Assembly (NCBI RefSeq): GCF_964199755.1
Contig: NC_133896.1
Span: 63,281,142-63,345,141 of the forward strand
Reading direction: 5' to 3'
Length of the DNA stretch: 64,000 bases
Origin: Larus michahellis
Taxonomy: Eukaryota; Chordata; Aves; Charadriiformes; Laridae
Part shown: in pieces, positions 24,709 through 37,400 of the stretch
Position numbering within the stretch: the stretch's first letter is position 1
Layout: each line of letters starts with the position of its first letter
Notes under the pieces: generated by a model
What the model saw: only the letters and a program-made list of their open reading frames with translations
Database searches by the model: none
Told to the model about the DNA's origin: nothing
Position numbers and translations under genes: made by a program

Positions 24709-25320
24709 TACACTGCGTAAGGAAAGGCCTCTCTGCGTGCCAGGACACCCTGGCACAGCCGCCCGAGGAGCTGGCCGGCCCATCAAGTCCTCAGTAGGTT
24801 TAGTGGTTCCCCCTCACCCCCTCTCCCTTGCTTGGAAGCTCCTCCCGGTCAGTCCACATCACCCCTGCAGCCCTCAGCATCCTCGCTTTGCAGGGACCTA
24901 TTTCCATACATCTCTGTTCCTCCCCTCCTCCATGCCCGAGCTTTGCCTGCTCAGTACCGTGGGAGTCCTGCTTCGGCCTCCTGCAGCACCAGGCGGAGAG
25001 GAGGCAGGGCAAGAGTCATCGGTTAATAATTGTTCTAACCCCAACATAAATAGAAAAAAAATACAACAAAACAAAGAATTGACTAGCTAAGAGATCCAAT
25101 CCGCTGGGATGCCTGCAACGTGCTAGTGCAGAGTTCAGAGAGTGCTTGGTCCAGTGCATGGTACTGTAGATATCCAGAAACCTGTCCCGGCAGCCCCGCA
25201 GCCATCAAATCTTCCTGCGGCGCCACACATCCATGCGAGCACGTCCTGGCTGCAGTCAGCTCGCCCAAGGCTGTTGGCTCCTGGGAGCAGGCCGAATGGA
25301 AACAGATGATAATAGTCTGA

Positions 25321-25326
25321 TTTATT
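25321..25326 (-). terminator. Possible DENND2A poly(A) signal, proximal (AATAAA)
   Basis: TTTATT on + reads AATAAA on -, only about 55 bases after the stop codon. Sequence alone cannot tell whether such a short 3'UTR is used. Confidence 0.35.
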
Positions 25327-25379
25327 GCTGTTAAATGGTTAAGCCATTCTCTTCTGTGGAACGGGGATGTGCTTCACTC

Positions 25380-25411
25380 TTACTTTTTGTGGAGGAATTT
25401 CATTTTGCTAC
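25380..25411 (-). CDS. DENND2A: DENND2A coding exon 19 (C-terminus)
   Basis: Only 32 coding bases: completes Gly, then SKMKFLHKK and TAA (25382-25380). This is the invariant basic tail of the DENND2 family. Acceptor ctctctccag. Confidence 0.96.
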
Positions 25412-28400
25412 CTGGAGAGAGAGAAAGGAAAATGGACTCCCCACAGCGACAGGTAAAACAAGTGTCACTCTCCCCCCCACTCACCACCAGCCATGCAGGC
25501 CTATGCAGAGAATCATTCCTGCTGCCAACCTTTGGTCCTTACCCACCTCCGCCTGCCCTGGAAAGCTCAAGTAGGTGCCTGCAGAGCAGGTCATAGCTCT
25601 GCCCATCCCCTGGGGGCAGCGCTGCAGACTGGGACCCTGCAAGCTCCCAGACACACGTTCCAGAAACCCAGTTGCCCAGTGGTCCTGGAAGGTGAAGGTA
25701 TTACTAAGCTCACCTGGGCAGAGCGTGTGGGGGTAAGAGGCAGGGCACACCGGCCTCACTGACACTGCTGCTCTTAAATGGCCAAGAAAAGACAAGAGGG
25801 CCAGGGATGTGATCTGAACAAAAGATCAAACTCTCTTAGCCATGATGTCCAATGACTTATCAAGGACTTCTAACCTCAGTCTGTAGCTCTCGTCTAGCCT
25901 CACTTACAGCAGAAAATGGATTCAGCCTTAGGATACTCCTGGGCGACTCCCACCACTGATCCCTAAGGGCAAACCTGAAGGCCGTGGAGGCTGTGTCACT
26001 CTCCCCATCAGGAACTGCCTCCACCACCCCTGAGTCACTGGTTGCTCCACTGCATCCTCAGACCCGTCTGTATCCTTTGGAAGGCACGACATAGCTCATG
26101 GCCCAAACTTTGGTTCCCCACCAGCCTCCAGACAAGTGGCAGACCAGGGGACAGAGCCAACAGGGTGCTGGAGCAGGGATACATGGCCAGGCACTGATCA
26201 CTCAAGACTCAGAGCGCTGCTCTGCAGGAAGCCACATACAGTCACTAGTAGAGTCCTACCACCCTTCAGCAGCTTCTCTGCTGCCAAACCTGAAGGCAAC
26301 AAGAAGCCCAAGCCTCCTGAGAAGCCAAGGGATTTGCTAGTTCCTTACCTAGGCCTTTCAGGAACCTATTGACTCCACTCTGCTCCCCGCTGGGAAGTGT
26401 TTCCAGGTACTCCTGAGCCCGTACCTCAAACAGACCTGCAGAAAAAAACAAGTCAACAACAATCGTCACACAAGATTTAACCTCTTTTACTCAGCCACCT
26501 ACTCAAGTGCCCGCTGCTCGCTGGTGCCTGGCGGGGAACGGCTAAGCCAGCATCAAGCAGCAGCAGGGATGAAAAACTTCAGCTCCCAGTAGAGCCCTTG
26601 GGACTGTGGGATAACAGGAGTGAAACAACAGAAGCAGCTCTGGGAAGGACACGCACATTCATGTTTTCTACTAGCCAAAACAGCTATAACCAATCCATAC
26701 ACTGTGCCAGCAGTGTACCCCTTCTGTGACGGTCCTGATGGGAATTCAACATGGAACAAAGAGGCACACACATGGAGGATACTGTTTATGTCCCTTACTG
26801 CAGCGGTGAAGGGTGCCTGTAACGCCAACCTCAATGAGAAACTACCAGATCACACACAAAAAGCCCCCGTTCTCCACTATGTCCCACTATGCTCCTGTGA
26901 GGCGATGTGCCCCTTGGGGAAGATAAGGAAGCAGAGACAAAAAAATCCCCGAGTGACTCCCTGAAGGCCACCCAGGGGTGTCAGAACAAACCATCAGCCT
27001 GCACTCTTGCTTCCCTACCATCTCCCTCCTGGTGTCCCAGCATCACGGTGCTGGGGATGGGGCTGGTGAGCATGTGCCAGCTCTTGTGGGAGCAACAGTG
27101 GAGTTTCCACAACTGCAGAACCCAGGCAGAGCCCCTCACCTCTGACCCCCTGCTTCCGCAGCTCCCGCTCCTGAATGAAGCCCCCGAACATCTGTGTCTC
27201 CATGAAGACCTCCAGGAAGCGTCGGAGGCTCTTGGATGAGACGGACTTGCGGAAAGCTTCGCGCTGCAGGGTCCGCTCCTCTCGCTCGGTGGGGGTCAGG
27301 AAGAGGGAGTAGTGGCCCACGATCTCCACAAAGAAACGGACAAAGGCCTCTGACACCACCTCATTCAAAGGGCTGGTCTCTAAGGAGAAAAGAAAGAGGC
27401 AGCGGTGAGGACAGTGCTCTAAGAACATGCTAGGAAAAGCCCTGGGCACAAACTCCCTGGCTTTTTACGACCTGAGCAGGAAAAGATGCCCAAGACAGAG
27501 AGCATCCTAGGAAGTGCTTGCCATGGAAGAGGACTGGGCTACTATTCCCTTGAAAGCCACGCAGCTTTGTCTTGTCTCCCCTGCAACCAGGAGATGCCCC
27601 TGCTGCACCCGAAAGAGCCGCCTCAGCCCAGTCACCTGTGAGCTACACAGCCACCTCAGAGACTGCAGCTCTGCAGGGGGCCTGTCCCCCAGAGGAGCCT
27701 GCATCACTCACGGGGTCAGCAGCAGAGAGGCCTGTGGGACACCCCCCTCCCCACCGAAAGGGGTTCCCTGGAGCCGTAGGGGAAAACAGACAGAGCCAGG
27801 AAGAGACAAATACTGTTTGTCTTCACGCAAAGAGAATTGTCCCCAGTGCAACAGAATATTTAACACAGCTTCAACCAAAATCCTCACCTACCTCCAGTTT
27901 CTGTGGTGTTAAATTCAATACAAGCTTAGTTTTCCCCTAAGAAGCGACAGGAGAAAAAGAGGCAGGAAGAGACGTGGTTTTAAGCTGAAAGGCACTGTGC
28001 TTTACCCTGCTTGCCATTGACAGGGCCCTCCTCCTTGTCGCTTGCCAGCTCGTTCCTCTGCTCCAAAATGTGCTCTAGGGCAGCCTGCAGCTTGCGGGGC
28101 AGGATGGAGTCCTCATCTTCCATCTGCAAAACAGAGCCACCTCCTCAGGGCCTGGGACCCGGACATAGCCAGACCCTGCCCTTCTCCTCACCAGCTCCTA
28201 TCCGGTCCCTAGCACAGCAGGGGGAGCACTAAAAATGAACTGTGAGGAAAGGAAGAGGGAGAACTTGTAATACACTTGGCACTTTCCCAGCACCTCCCAG
28301 TGCAGGACTATCAAGAAGTGCGAGAGGAAAAAGAAAGGGGGTGTCTTGTCCCAAATATTCTCCTATTCTGGAAGAATTTCAGATGTCCTATTTGGGAGGC

Positions 28401-31400
28401 TACTGGGCAGGGCTCACCGGTGGCCCCACTGTCTGCCTGCAAGCACTCGCACCACCACAAAGAGGATGTATCTGAACAATGCTGGCGAGCAGCCAGGTGA
28501 GCACAACCCCCTGCTCAGCTCCGCTCAGGCACCGATCGCGTTATGGAGGCGTAATGGGTTCCCGTAGACCAAGGAACTGCCGCTGAGTGTGTGCCCTGAC
28601 TGAGACAGTGTGATTTAGCTTAAACCTCCAAAAGAGAGGTGCGAAGTAAAGCATTTCCCTGCAGCTAAGGCAGCTGTCAAGCAAGAACTGCACCGAAGGA
28701 GTGGCCTTCACCCACACGCTACACCCTGCAGCAGGAGATGTGCTCGTCCCCTCCCACCCATGGGACCTGACACATGTCAGAGACCGATGCAGCCAGCACT
28801 GCTCAGTGATCTGCTGAAGAGCTTGGGGGAAAAACTAGCTTCCCAGGCCAGAAGGACGTTCGTTCATCTGCCCACTTCCCTTCAACATCCTGCTCCTCCT
28901 TTCCACAACAAAGGGAAGTAAAAATCAGCAGGCAATTTCATCTGCAGAGCAACTGCTGGGTTCCCATTTACCAGCTTCCTACTTGTGTCACACCTAGTGC
29001 AAGGAACAAGGAATCACAAGCTCCTCAGGCAAGAAGGGATTTGAAGAAATCGAGGCTCCCTTTCCCGCTCCGGGCCAGGTACGTGATAGGAGCAGGACTG
29101 ACAGACACAGGCTGGAAGAGCCCACGCTGCTCCCCAGCAGACAGTGCTAAGCCGAGGCTTTCCAGCTCTGCCCTCAGCCTTACAGGATGCCATTTAAGGA
29201 CCCGTTAAGGACCTGCAGTGCTCAAGTTGCACCGTTTCCCTCTTTAAAAAAAAGAGAGATAGATAATGGACAATGGTTTGGTCCTCAATAGCTGTGATTT
29301 GGGACTCTCATATTACATATGTACACAGCAACTCGTATAACAATGCCAATCACAAATCCTGCCACAGTTTGCATGGGAGTAAGCGATCCAGCCACCCAGG
29401 TGGGTCAGCAAACACAGATGGAGGTAAGGTGTCGTGGAAGAAGGGGATAGAAGATGGAGGATACGAAATAGCTCTGCTCACCTGTCTCAAAAACCGGTTA
29501 TTTACAAGGTCAACAACGAGGACCTAAGAACGACAGAGCAAGAATAAAAGGGGAAGTCATTATTTCCATCACTGGAGTTTATCTTAATCTACAACTGCTC
29601 TGGAGGAAATGCTTCGGCCCTGCCCCTGCTCCTCCTACCCACCACTGCAGCTGGAGCAGGCACCCAAGCGCAAGCCAAAAGCGGAGCCCTTGTTGCGGCT
29701 TTCTAACGATGTCGCCACAAACCACAGAACAGCTTGGACAGCAGGAGGCTGTGCTCCAAGCCCATCCCACTGCTCCTCACCACCCCATCAGGGTCAGAGC
29801 TCCGTCTTTTCTCCTCATGTGCTGCACTGCTGTCCCCTGGGTGGGCAGGGAGGGAGATGACTCCCCGATCATGTTCAGCCTTGCTGCGTCCACCCTTGTG
29901 CACCATGAACCTTGTTCTTAACTATTTACCCCTTCCGTTAGGCACCTGTGTTAATCAGAGGGCCAGCTATCCTGGCCAATTTGTAGCAATTATACGTCAA
30001 GCCTGGCAGACTTTGTGCTTAGCCCCTAGACAGCGCTACACAGAAACCAACAGAAACTTAAATAAAATCATCTCCTACCCGCTGCAGCCCCACGGTGGGA
30101 GATCCCAGCCCCCCACCTTCCCAAGCTGCGGACAAGGCAGAGCGCAGACCTCTGTCTCCCCGGGGGATGTCCGCCTCTTCCCTCATCCCCACGCTCGCAG
30201 GAGCCAGAGGACGAGAGCTCAGCTCCCTCATGCTGCCAGCTGCCAAGGCAGACTCTCGAGAGCAGCCTTTCTGGGACAGAAGACAACTCAGCCCACTGGA
30301 AGCAACCAAGAGCAAGGCTGCGGTGTGGGGGCATGGCTCACCTCCTCCACTGGGAGCTCCTTCAGGCGGGGCAGGGAGCTGGAGAGCAGGCCGATGAGGA
30401 AGGGGGTGGGAGAGCACACGATGTCGATCATGGAAGGCGGCAGCACAGGGATGTAGGTGTGCTGCCAGGTGAAGGGGTACAGGAGGGCCACTGTGGCATG
30501 GCAACACTTGGAGAGAGTGCTGGAAGATGAAACACAACAAAGGGCAATGGCTGGTCAGTCAGGAGATCAGTGGTGCTTCCTAGAGATCAGGGCTCTTTCA
30601 ATTGTTCAATTGATCCTTGTAATTACTAGGGGTTTTCTCAGATTTCTGACCCCATTTTTCAGTTTTAGGAGCAATAATTTGAGGTAGGAACCCAGGTTAT
30701 GAAAGATGATCCTGGCCCGCACACATGTGACGAGAGCTTGGTCCCACTGAATCCAGCATCTGTTCCTCTAGTGCCCTGATGGAAAACATCAGATGGGGTC
30801 TTCCATGCTACTGCCTTTCACTAGAGAAACGAGTTTATTCTCCCACAGCATGTCTCTGTGGCTGTTCCCATGGGAAAGCCACAGGTCTGAATGCACAGGG
30901 GCTACACTCTCCAGCACAGACAGCACACAGCTGTGGGGCACAGAAGCCAGGTCCACCACTACAGCAACTATCTGTTGGGTCCAACTGTGGCCCACTTACC
31001 ATTGGCCATACTCTTAGCCTCAGCTGGACAACCTGCTTGGACTCCCCGGCAAATCCCTGGGTGCAGCCTGCAGCCACAAAGTCACCAGGTGTTTCTGCAC
31101 GTCATTCCACCCACGGTCCACCTCTGCCCCTTGGCTTGCTACCTGTGCAGCATATATGCTTTGCTTTTGGGCAACCCTTAGCAGAAGTAATTGCATTCCA
31201 ATGGTATGCTTTTATATCAGTTCCAATCACTCCAATAGCTCCTAGCAGCCATGCTGGAACATGGGGGAAGGAGGAAGGCAGCCACCTCCAGCCAAGGCTA
31301 TACAGGCACCCCACAGCCTGCGAAGACGGCCAAGGCTACTCAGAACCACAGGAGAGTGAAATCCCCGGAGGGGTGCACACGGCAGGCCTCTGCGGGATGC

Positions 31401-34400
31401 TGCCCGCGGCTCACAGGACCACAGACTTCCTTCTTCCCCCTTCAAAGACCACCAGCGGCTCATCTGGAAGCGCCTTTGGTGACAACTTCCAAGAGGGTCT
31501 GTCCAGAAACCCCATCAGCTCTCTGGCAGGAGGCAAGCAGACACGGCAGAGCTTGCTGCAGGGCACCAGTTACTCATCCGTTCTGGGTCTGGAAGCATTT
31601 GTATGCATCAAGGGAGGGGGAAGGCTCGCCACTATAAACCCTGTACATCACGTCATTTTGTTTTACTAGCATCCAGGACTCGAATGGCTGGAGGAGGGGA
31701 GGGAGGCTGGTGCAGCCAGGAAGAGTCATGTCGCCGAGGAAGGGCGCCCAGCTGGCTCCTGTTAAACTCCATGGGGGAATTTACACTCAGCATCCCGGAT
31801 CTGGAAGTTTATTGCTGATTTGAGAGGGAAGGGGGTTTCATGGGTGTGGACTCGAGCTCTCTCTGAAAAGTGAAGCCTGCTTTCCCTTCCCCCCCAGCTC
31901 CAGCTAAGTCTGGTGGATTTGAATCCCTGTGCTGTAACGCTAACACACGCTGAGCAGTGTGGCGGCTGGACTACAGCTGGCTGGCTTCCATCAGAGAAGT
32001 TCAGTTTAGCAGAACACAGTTATGGTTGCTGGGACATCAGTATGAAGAAATCAGGCAGTAAACATTGTTAAACACATGATGCTTTTCGAAGATAAGTAAA
32101 TCTCAGGGGAGAGGCTGCAATCTGCTTCACGTGAGAATTTTATCTAGGACTGCAACAGGTAGGGAACGGGCTTTAAGCCTTTAGCTGGTAAAACCCCCTC
32201 AGTTCCACATCCTTGTTTAGGAAGGTCTTAGAGTATCCCCCTCCCTTCTCCGCATTCATTCCCGCTGGCTGCTCTTCTGTCACTGCTCTCAAGCTGTGAC
32301 TGCCCTCACCAGTAAGACCATGTCTTGCTGTGTCTACCACACAGGCAAGGTAGATAACGAATAGGAGAAAAACAAAACGAAAATAGTGGGAAAACATAGA
32401 GCTAGTAAGAAACAGGAACATTTACAAAAAATGCCAAACCTACCCAGAAAAAATGTGGGAACAATATCAGAGTAGATTATTTCTCTCATATCTTTCATAC
32501 AAGCTAATTTTGAAAGGAACTGCAACAGAAGTGAATGTGCCATCTTAGAAGTGCACTCCAAGTTAATGAGATCCTTTAAAAACTGTCCCCTTTGAGGCGG
32601 TGTTACTTGTACACTCATATGTCTCAGGCCAGGTTAGCAGATGCAAAAGCAGAGACTTCTCTTCCTCTCCATTACTACAGAGCATATTTTCCACTTCTCA
32701 ATCTCTGACTGATAATAGCCCCAGTAATAAAAGCAGCAGCATCATGGTGAAAGCTGAAAGAACAACTCCTGTCATCACTTGTGCGCCACACTGTGGCACT
32801 GCTCTTAGACCACCACCACTGGACTTCCTCTTCTTTGAAGAGAGGTTGAAGGTGGAAGTGTTAGAAGTTTCACCTTTGTCACAAACCCTCAATCTTGAAG
32901 GCACGTCCAACTTTCCTGCCTAAAACTGGGAACTGCCTTTACGGACAGCATTTGAGAAACAAAGGAAAGGATCTCTGTGATTCCAGGTAACTCCACAGAG
33001 GAACAGTGTGCAGCTGAAGTATATGGTTATTTATGGCATGGTGAGATATTACGGCATGCTGTCTCCTGCTATATTTATGGTGGCTTGTTCTTCCCTCAAC
33101 CCTGCTCTCAAGTCCCAGCGAGTACACATGGTACGTGAGAGATTAAGTGGGAGGAAAGATGGCTGAGGTCCAGTTAGTGGAAGTCACAGAGCTGTGTAAG
33201 TCTGAAATTGTATGTACCACGCAGTGGGAAGTAAAGATAGCTTCCCCTTCCACCCTTCCATCTGTGAATGCCTCATCGCCTTCAGCATGAATCCTAGTGA
33301 TCTCTGCTCTGGAACATTTCTCACTGGGCAGACATTTTCAAGGAACAATACTGACAGGACTGAGGTCTGAGAACCTCCTTTGGAGGCAAAGCAGTTCAGA
33401 GATGGACACAGAGGAAGTAACATTGAGGTAGCTCTTCCACATATGATTCAGTCAGACTTGTTCTGCAGATAGTCTCAGGGAGACGCAGCTTGCCAGGAGC
33501 CCAGCAGAACCTCGGTCCTTTGGAATGACTCAAGCCTAAGATCCCTCCTTCTCTCGCATACAGCACTGCAATAAGCAGTGAGGGACTGCTGATTCACACC
33601 ACAGCTACTGAGCCTTGCAAAAGAATCCAGTATGGTATAGTCCTTTTATGCCATCCGTGTGACCACACGCTCTTTAGCCAGCAGCGACGGAGGAGGCTGC
33701 CTGAACTACATCACAGTCATAACACAGCAGGTACCACTCTGTGTAGAGAGTGAACACGGCCACTGAACTTCTGGGCACTGCTCAAGCTGGATCATAGAAT
33801 CACAGAATGGTTCAGGTTGGAAGGGACCTTAAAGATCATCTAATTCCAAGCCCCCTGCCACGGGCAGGGACACCTCCCACTAGACCAGGTTGCTCAAAGC
33901 CCCATCCAGCCTGGCCTTGAACACTTCCAGGGATGGGGCATCCACAACTTCTCTGGGGAGCCTGTTCCAGTGCCTCACTACCCTCACAGTAAAGAATTTC
34001 TTCCTAATATCTAATCTCAATCTACCGTCTTTCAGTTTGAAACCACTACTCCTGGTCCTTTTGTTATACTCCCTGATAAATAGTCCCTCCCCATCTCTCC
34101 TGTAGGCCCTCCTCAGGTACTAGGCTCCCTGGAGCCTTCTCTTCTCCAGGCTGAACAACCCCAACTCTCTAAGCCTGTCCTCACAGGAGAGGTGCTCCAG
34201 CCCTCTGTTCATTTTCGTGGCCCTTCTCTGGACCCATTCCAACAGGTTCGTGTCCTTCCTGTGCTGAGGACTCCAAAACTGGACACAGTACTCCAGGCGC
34301 AGTCTCACCAGAGAGCAGTAGAGGGGTGGCCATCTCTTTCTGTGAGATATGCGCGTCCCTTAACACAACCTGAACGGTTTAATGCATTTGCAAAGCACTA

Positions 34401-37400
34401 TGTATTTCAATGTCCATCACCCCTTCAAGGGTTCTTACGCAGGCAGCCAATGGCTTTGGGTAGCTACAGCCAATGTCCCTACTGAAATACTGATATCCCA
34501 GGACGTATGTGCCCCAGCCTTGATGACGACTGCTGCCATTGGAGTAATACTGCCACAGACTGCTGTGTTTTGCTTGGAGATGCCACCAGGAGTGAAGAGA
34601 TCTACCTAGTGTGTCACAGTGCATTCTACAGAGTGCCATGCACTACCCTCCAGCCACAGAAGTTCAACGCCAATTGTTCAAATGGGACAAAGACACTGCT
34701 TTTTAAGGCTTTTGGTTTCAGCAGCTAATCCTTACAACACTGTAGGTCTTTAAAGTACATTTTCAAGTTCCTAAGCACATTTTCATGGGTTTGTTCGGCC
34801 TCCTGTAGGGATCATGGCTGAGCTGCATGTCTGATATCGCTTGCACAGGAGCTTGCAAGAGTGACTGAATGAGATATCGCTAGTACAGAGGCTAAAAAGT
34901 ATCGATATACACAAAGAACTGTATCAAATCTCTCCCTAAAGGGCTGATTTGGATATAGACTGACACACAGATATCTTCTGGCTGAGCGCTCCCTTGGTCA
35001 GAACAATGACATTGCAGCAATTTGTGACATTTGTTTGCTTGAACAACAAGGCTTCCCCACCACATGGCATCCTATGCAAAAACCTATCACACAGCACCCT
35101 GTGCAGCTGCTGCTTTTTGGTAGTCACCTTCAGCAGATGTGGCCAAGACAGAATCTGCACACAACAGCTCTTCTTCCTTTCCTGGCAAAACTTGCTCCCA
35201 GACTAGCCTGACTTGCTCTAAAGACACCGTGACAACGTGCAACAGCTTCTAAGCAAGGGTACTGGCTGCTCAGTTTGGCTGCTTTTCTCACGAACTTCAG
35301 AGTGACTACAGGTCTCCAGCTTTTCACTCCAAAGGCAAGTGCCTATGCTAAAAAGACCCCCAAGCTGAATCTCTCTTTGGGTTTAGGATAGTTCATGATT
35401 TCTGAAAACCGCTATTGAATCAATCAGCCTTTTGGAGGTTAATGCCAGGAAGCCCACTGTTCCCTGAACTGACCAAACTGATGAAAATATGCTGGCATTT
35501 GACAATTTTAGACTGTTTGATTACGCATTTTTTTCTTTTCTTTTTTATAAGCTCTGCTACAATAGGATTCATTTTACAAACACTTTTGGATTTCTGACAC
35601 TGTGTCACATCTGGATTTACTTATGATGGATTGCAGATCTGGTTTACAACATTTAACAGGCGCAGGAGCTTCCAAACTTTGCCCCGTGACTTTGCGCAGC
35701 GTTGCTGCAAATCCCACCAGGATGATGCCAAGTTCCACCAGCTGCGGGGATCGTCACTGCCTGCCACCGACGTGGCAGGTTAGCGCAGGTGAAGACGCAA
35801 GCGTTATGATGCTCTGAAAAAACAATGCTATTATCTGACATTCAAACTTCATCCTTGGGTTTCTTCTTCTCCCTAACTACAACACAAAAATGAGAAATCT
35901 GGGAGGCTGGGAGTCACAGTCCCAGATTTGTTTTTGTAGCACATGGAAAAGGCTTCTTTTTGATGATCAATTACCTTTTACTGGGGATGACCAGATTTAA
36001 AGCGTCTACTCTAAATTTTTCAGATCTGCCTTTGATAACAATGACCACTTTGTGTTGTTGACACAGCTGTGGTTTCTGGCAGGGATAGAGGCTTGAGTTG
36101 GTCACATCCACAACAGGCTTTTGAGGAGATCTGGAAAAACAGTGCCTTGATTTTAAGCCCATGTAAGTTTTCCTGAATTAAAAAGCCCTCTGAATCTAAC
36201 ACGTCTTCCCCTCAGCTCTAGGTACCTTGTGAAATCAGGCCATTTTTACCTGGAAGATGCTTTCTAAATCATTGGTCTTCAGTGCCTCGAGCTGCGTGCC
36301 AGGCAGCATCACTTGGAAACAAAAGCAGCTCTTGTGTTGCAGTGTCTAACCCGTGCCACGGCCTCCACTGCCCCAGGTCTAAACTTAACAGTGCAGGAGC
36401 AAACAAAAGCTATAGAAGACTACACAGACCAACATAGTTTTAACAAAGTCATTTTCCTGGGTTGCGAGGCAATGCATATGCCAGTTTCCATAGCAATAGA
36501 GGGGAAAAAAACCAACCACCCAAAAACTAATAAACCAAATTCTTTCCTTTTCCGCTGCCAAGCTTTGGATTGACAGGTCTTTAAAAAACACTCAATGTTC
36601 ATTCTAAAGATGGAAAAGACAAAGTATTTCACTTGCTGTACACTTGTTAGATGCATTTTTTGTCTCAGCTTGAAAACATTTCACAGTTCACACAGTATTT
36701 GGCAAGCGACCTTTCAGTTTTCTTTTCCCACAGACTTATTTTATAGCAATTAAAAGATGTAAATAAATTACACACATCATTTTCTCTGTCACTCACACCC
36801 AGACACACCTTTACATACACGTACAGATAGTTATTGATAGTGCCCACATGAAGAACTGCAAAGATGAATCATAAATGTAATTTATTATGCATCTTCCACC
36901 ATGTCACCTGCACTCTCCCCATTAATCCATCTCAGCTGGATTATTTCTAGCATTCCTAACCTCTGAGCAGTTTCCAACAGCTGCTTTTATCGGTTTTTTT
37001 CTTCTCTTAAGCTATTGCCAGAGTGGGGTTTTTTTTCTTTCCTCTGAAATTGGCATTTTCACTCCTAAAGTAAATACTACTTAATATTCATTGAGTTCAA
37101 TGTGTTCCTGGTCCCAGGAAAAGTATCATTTGGACAAAAGATCCTGTATCTATGATACCATCAGCTTTCAAAACATGAAATTTCCACCAACAAGTAAAAG
37201 AGACTGTTGACCTTATGAAAGGCTCGCCAATTCTGTGCACTCAAGTCACTGGACTGGATTAAAATACAATACTTTACTTATTTTTGAGGGTTATTTTCTT
37301 TGTTTTCTGTTTTTCAAGCCTTTACAGTCTTTGGGGTCATTTGCAGTTTTTTTTCTCCACAAAAATGAGCCTGAGAAACTTCACATTTTGTTACAGGAAA

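Larger units (their letters stand above)
23172..25379. other. Convergent intergenic region and 3'UTRs
   Basis: Holds the 3' flanks of the secreted-protein gene (+) and DENND2A (-). ATTAAA at 23811-23816 (+) is a possible poly(A) signal for the former. The GC-rich patch at 24370-24610 has overlapping open frames without recognisable protein motifs. Confidence 0.6.

Noticed and set aside
29734-30456. 240-codon frame on +
   Set aside because: Overlaps DENND2A coding exon 14 on the opposite strand; a compositional shadow of GC-rich DNA and of the exon.
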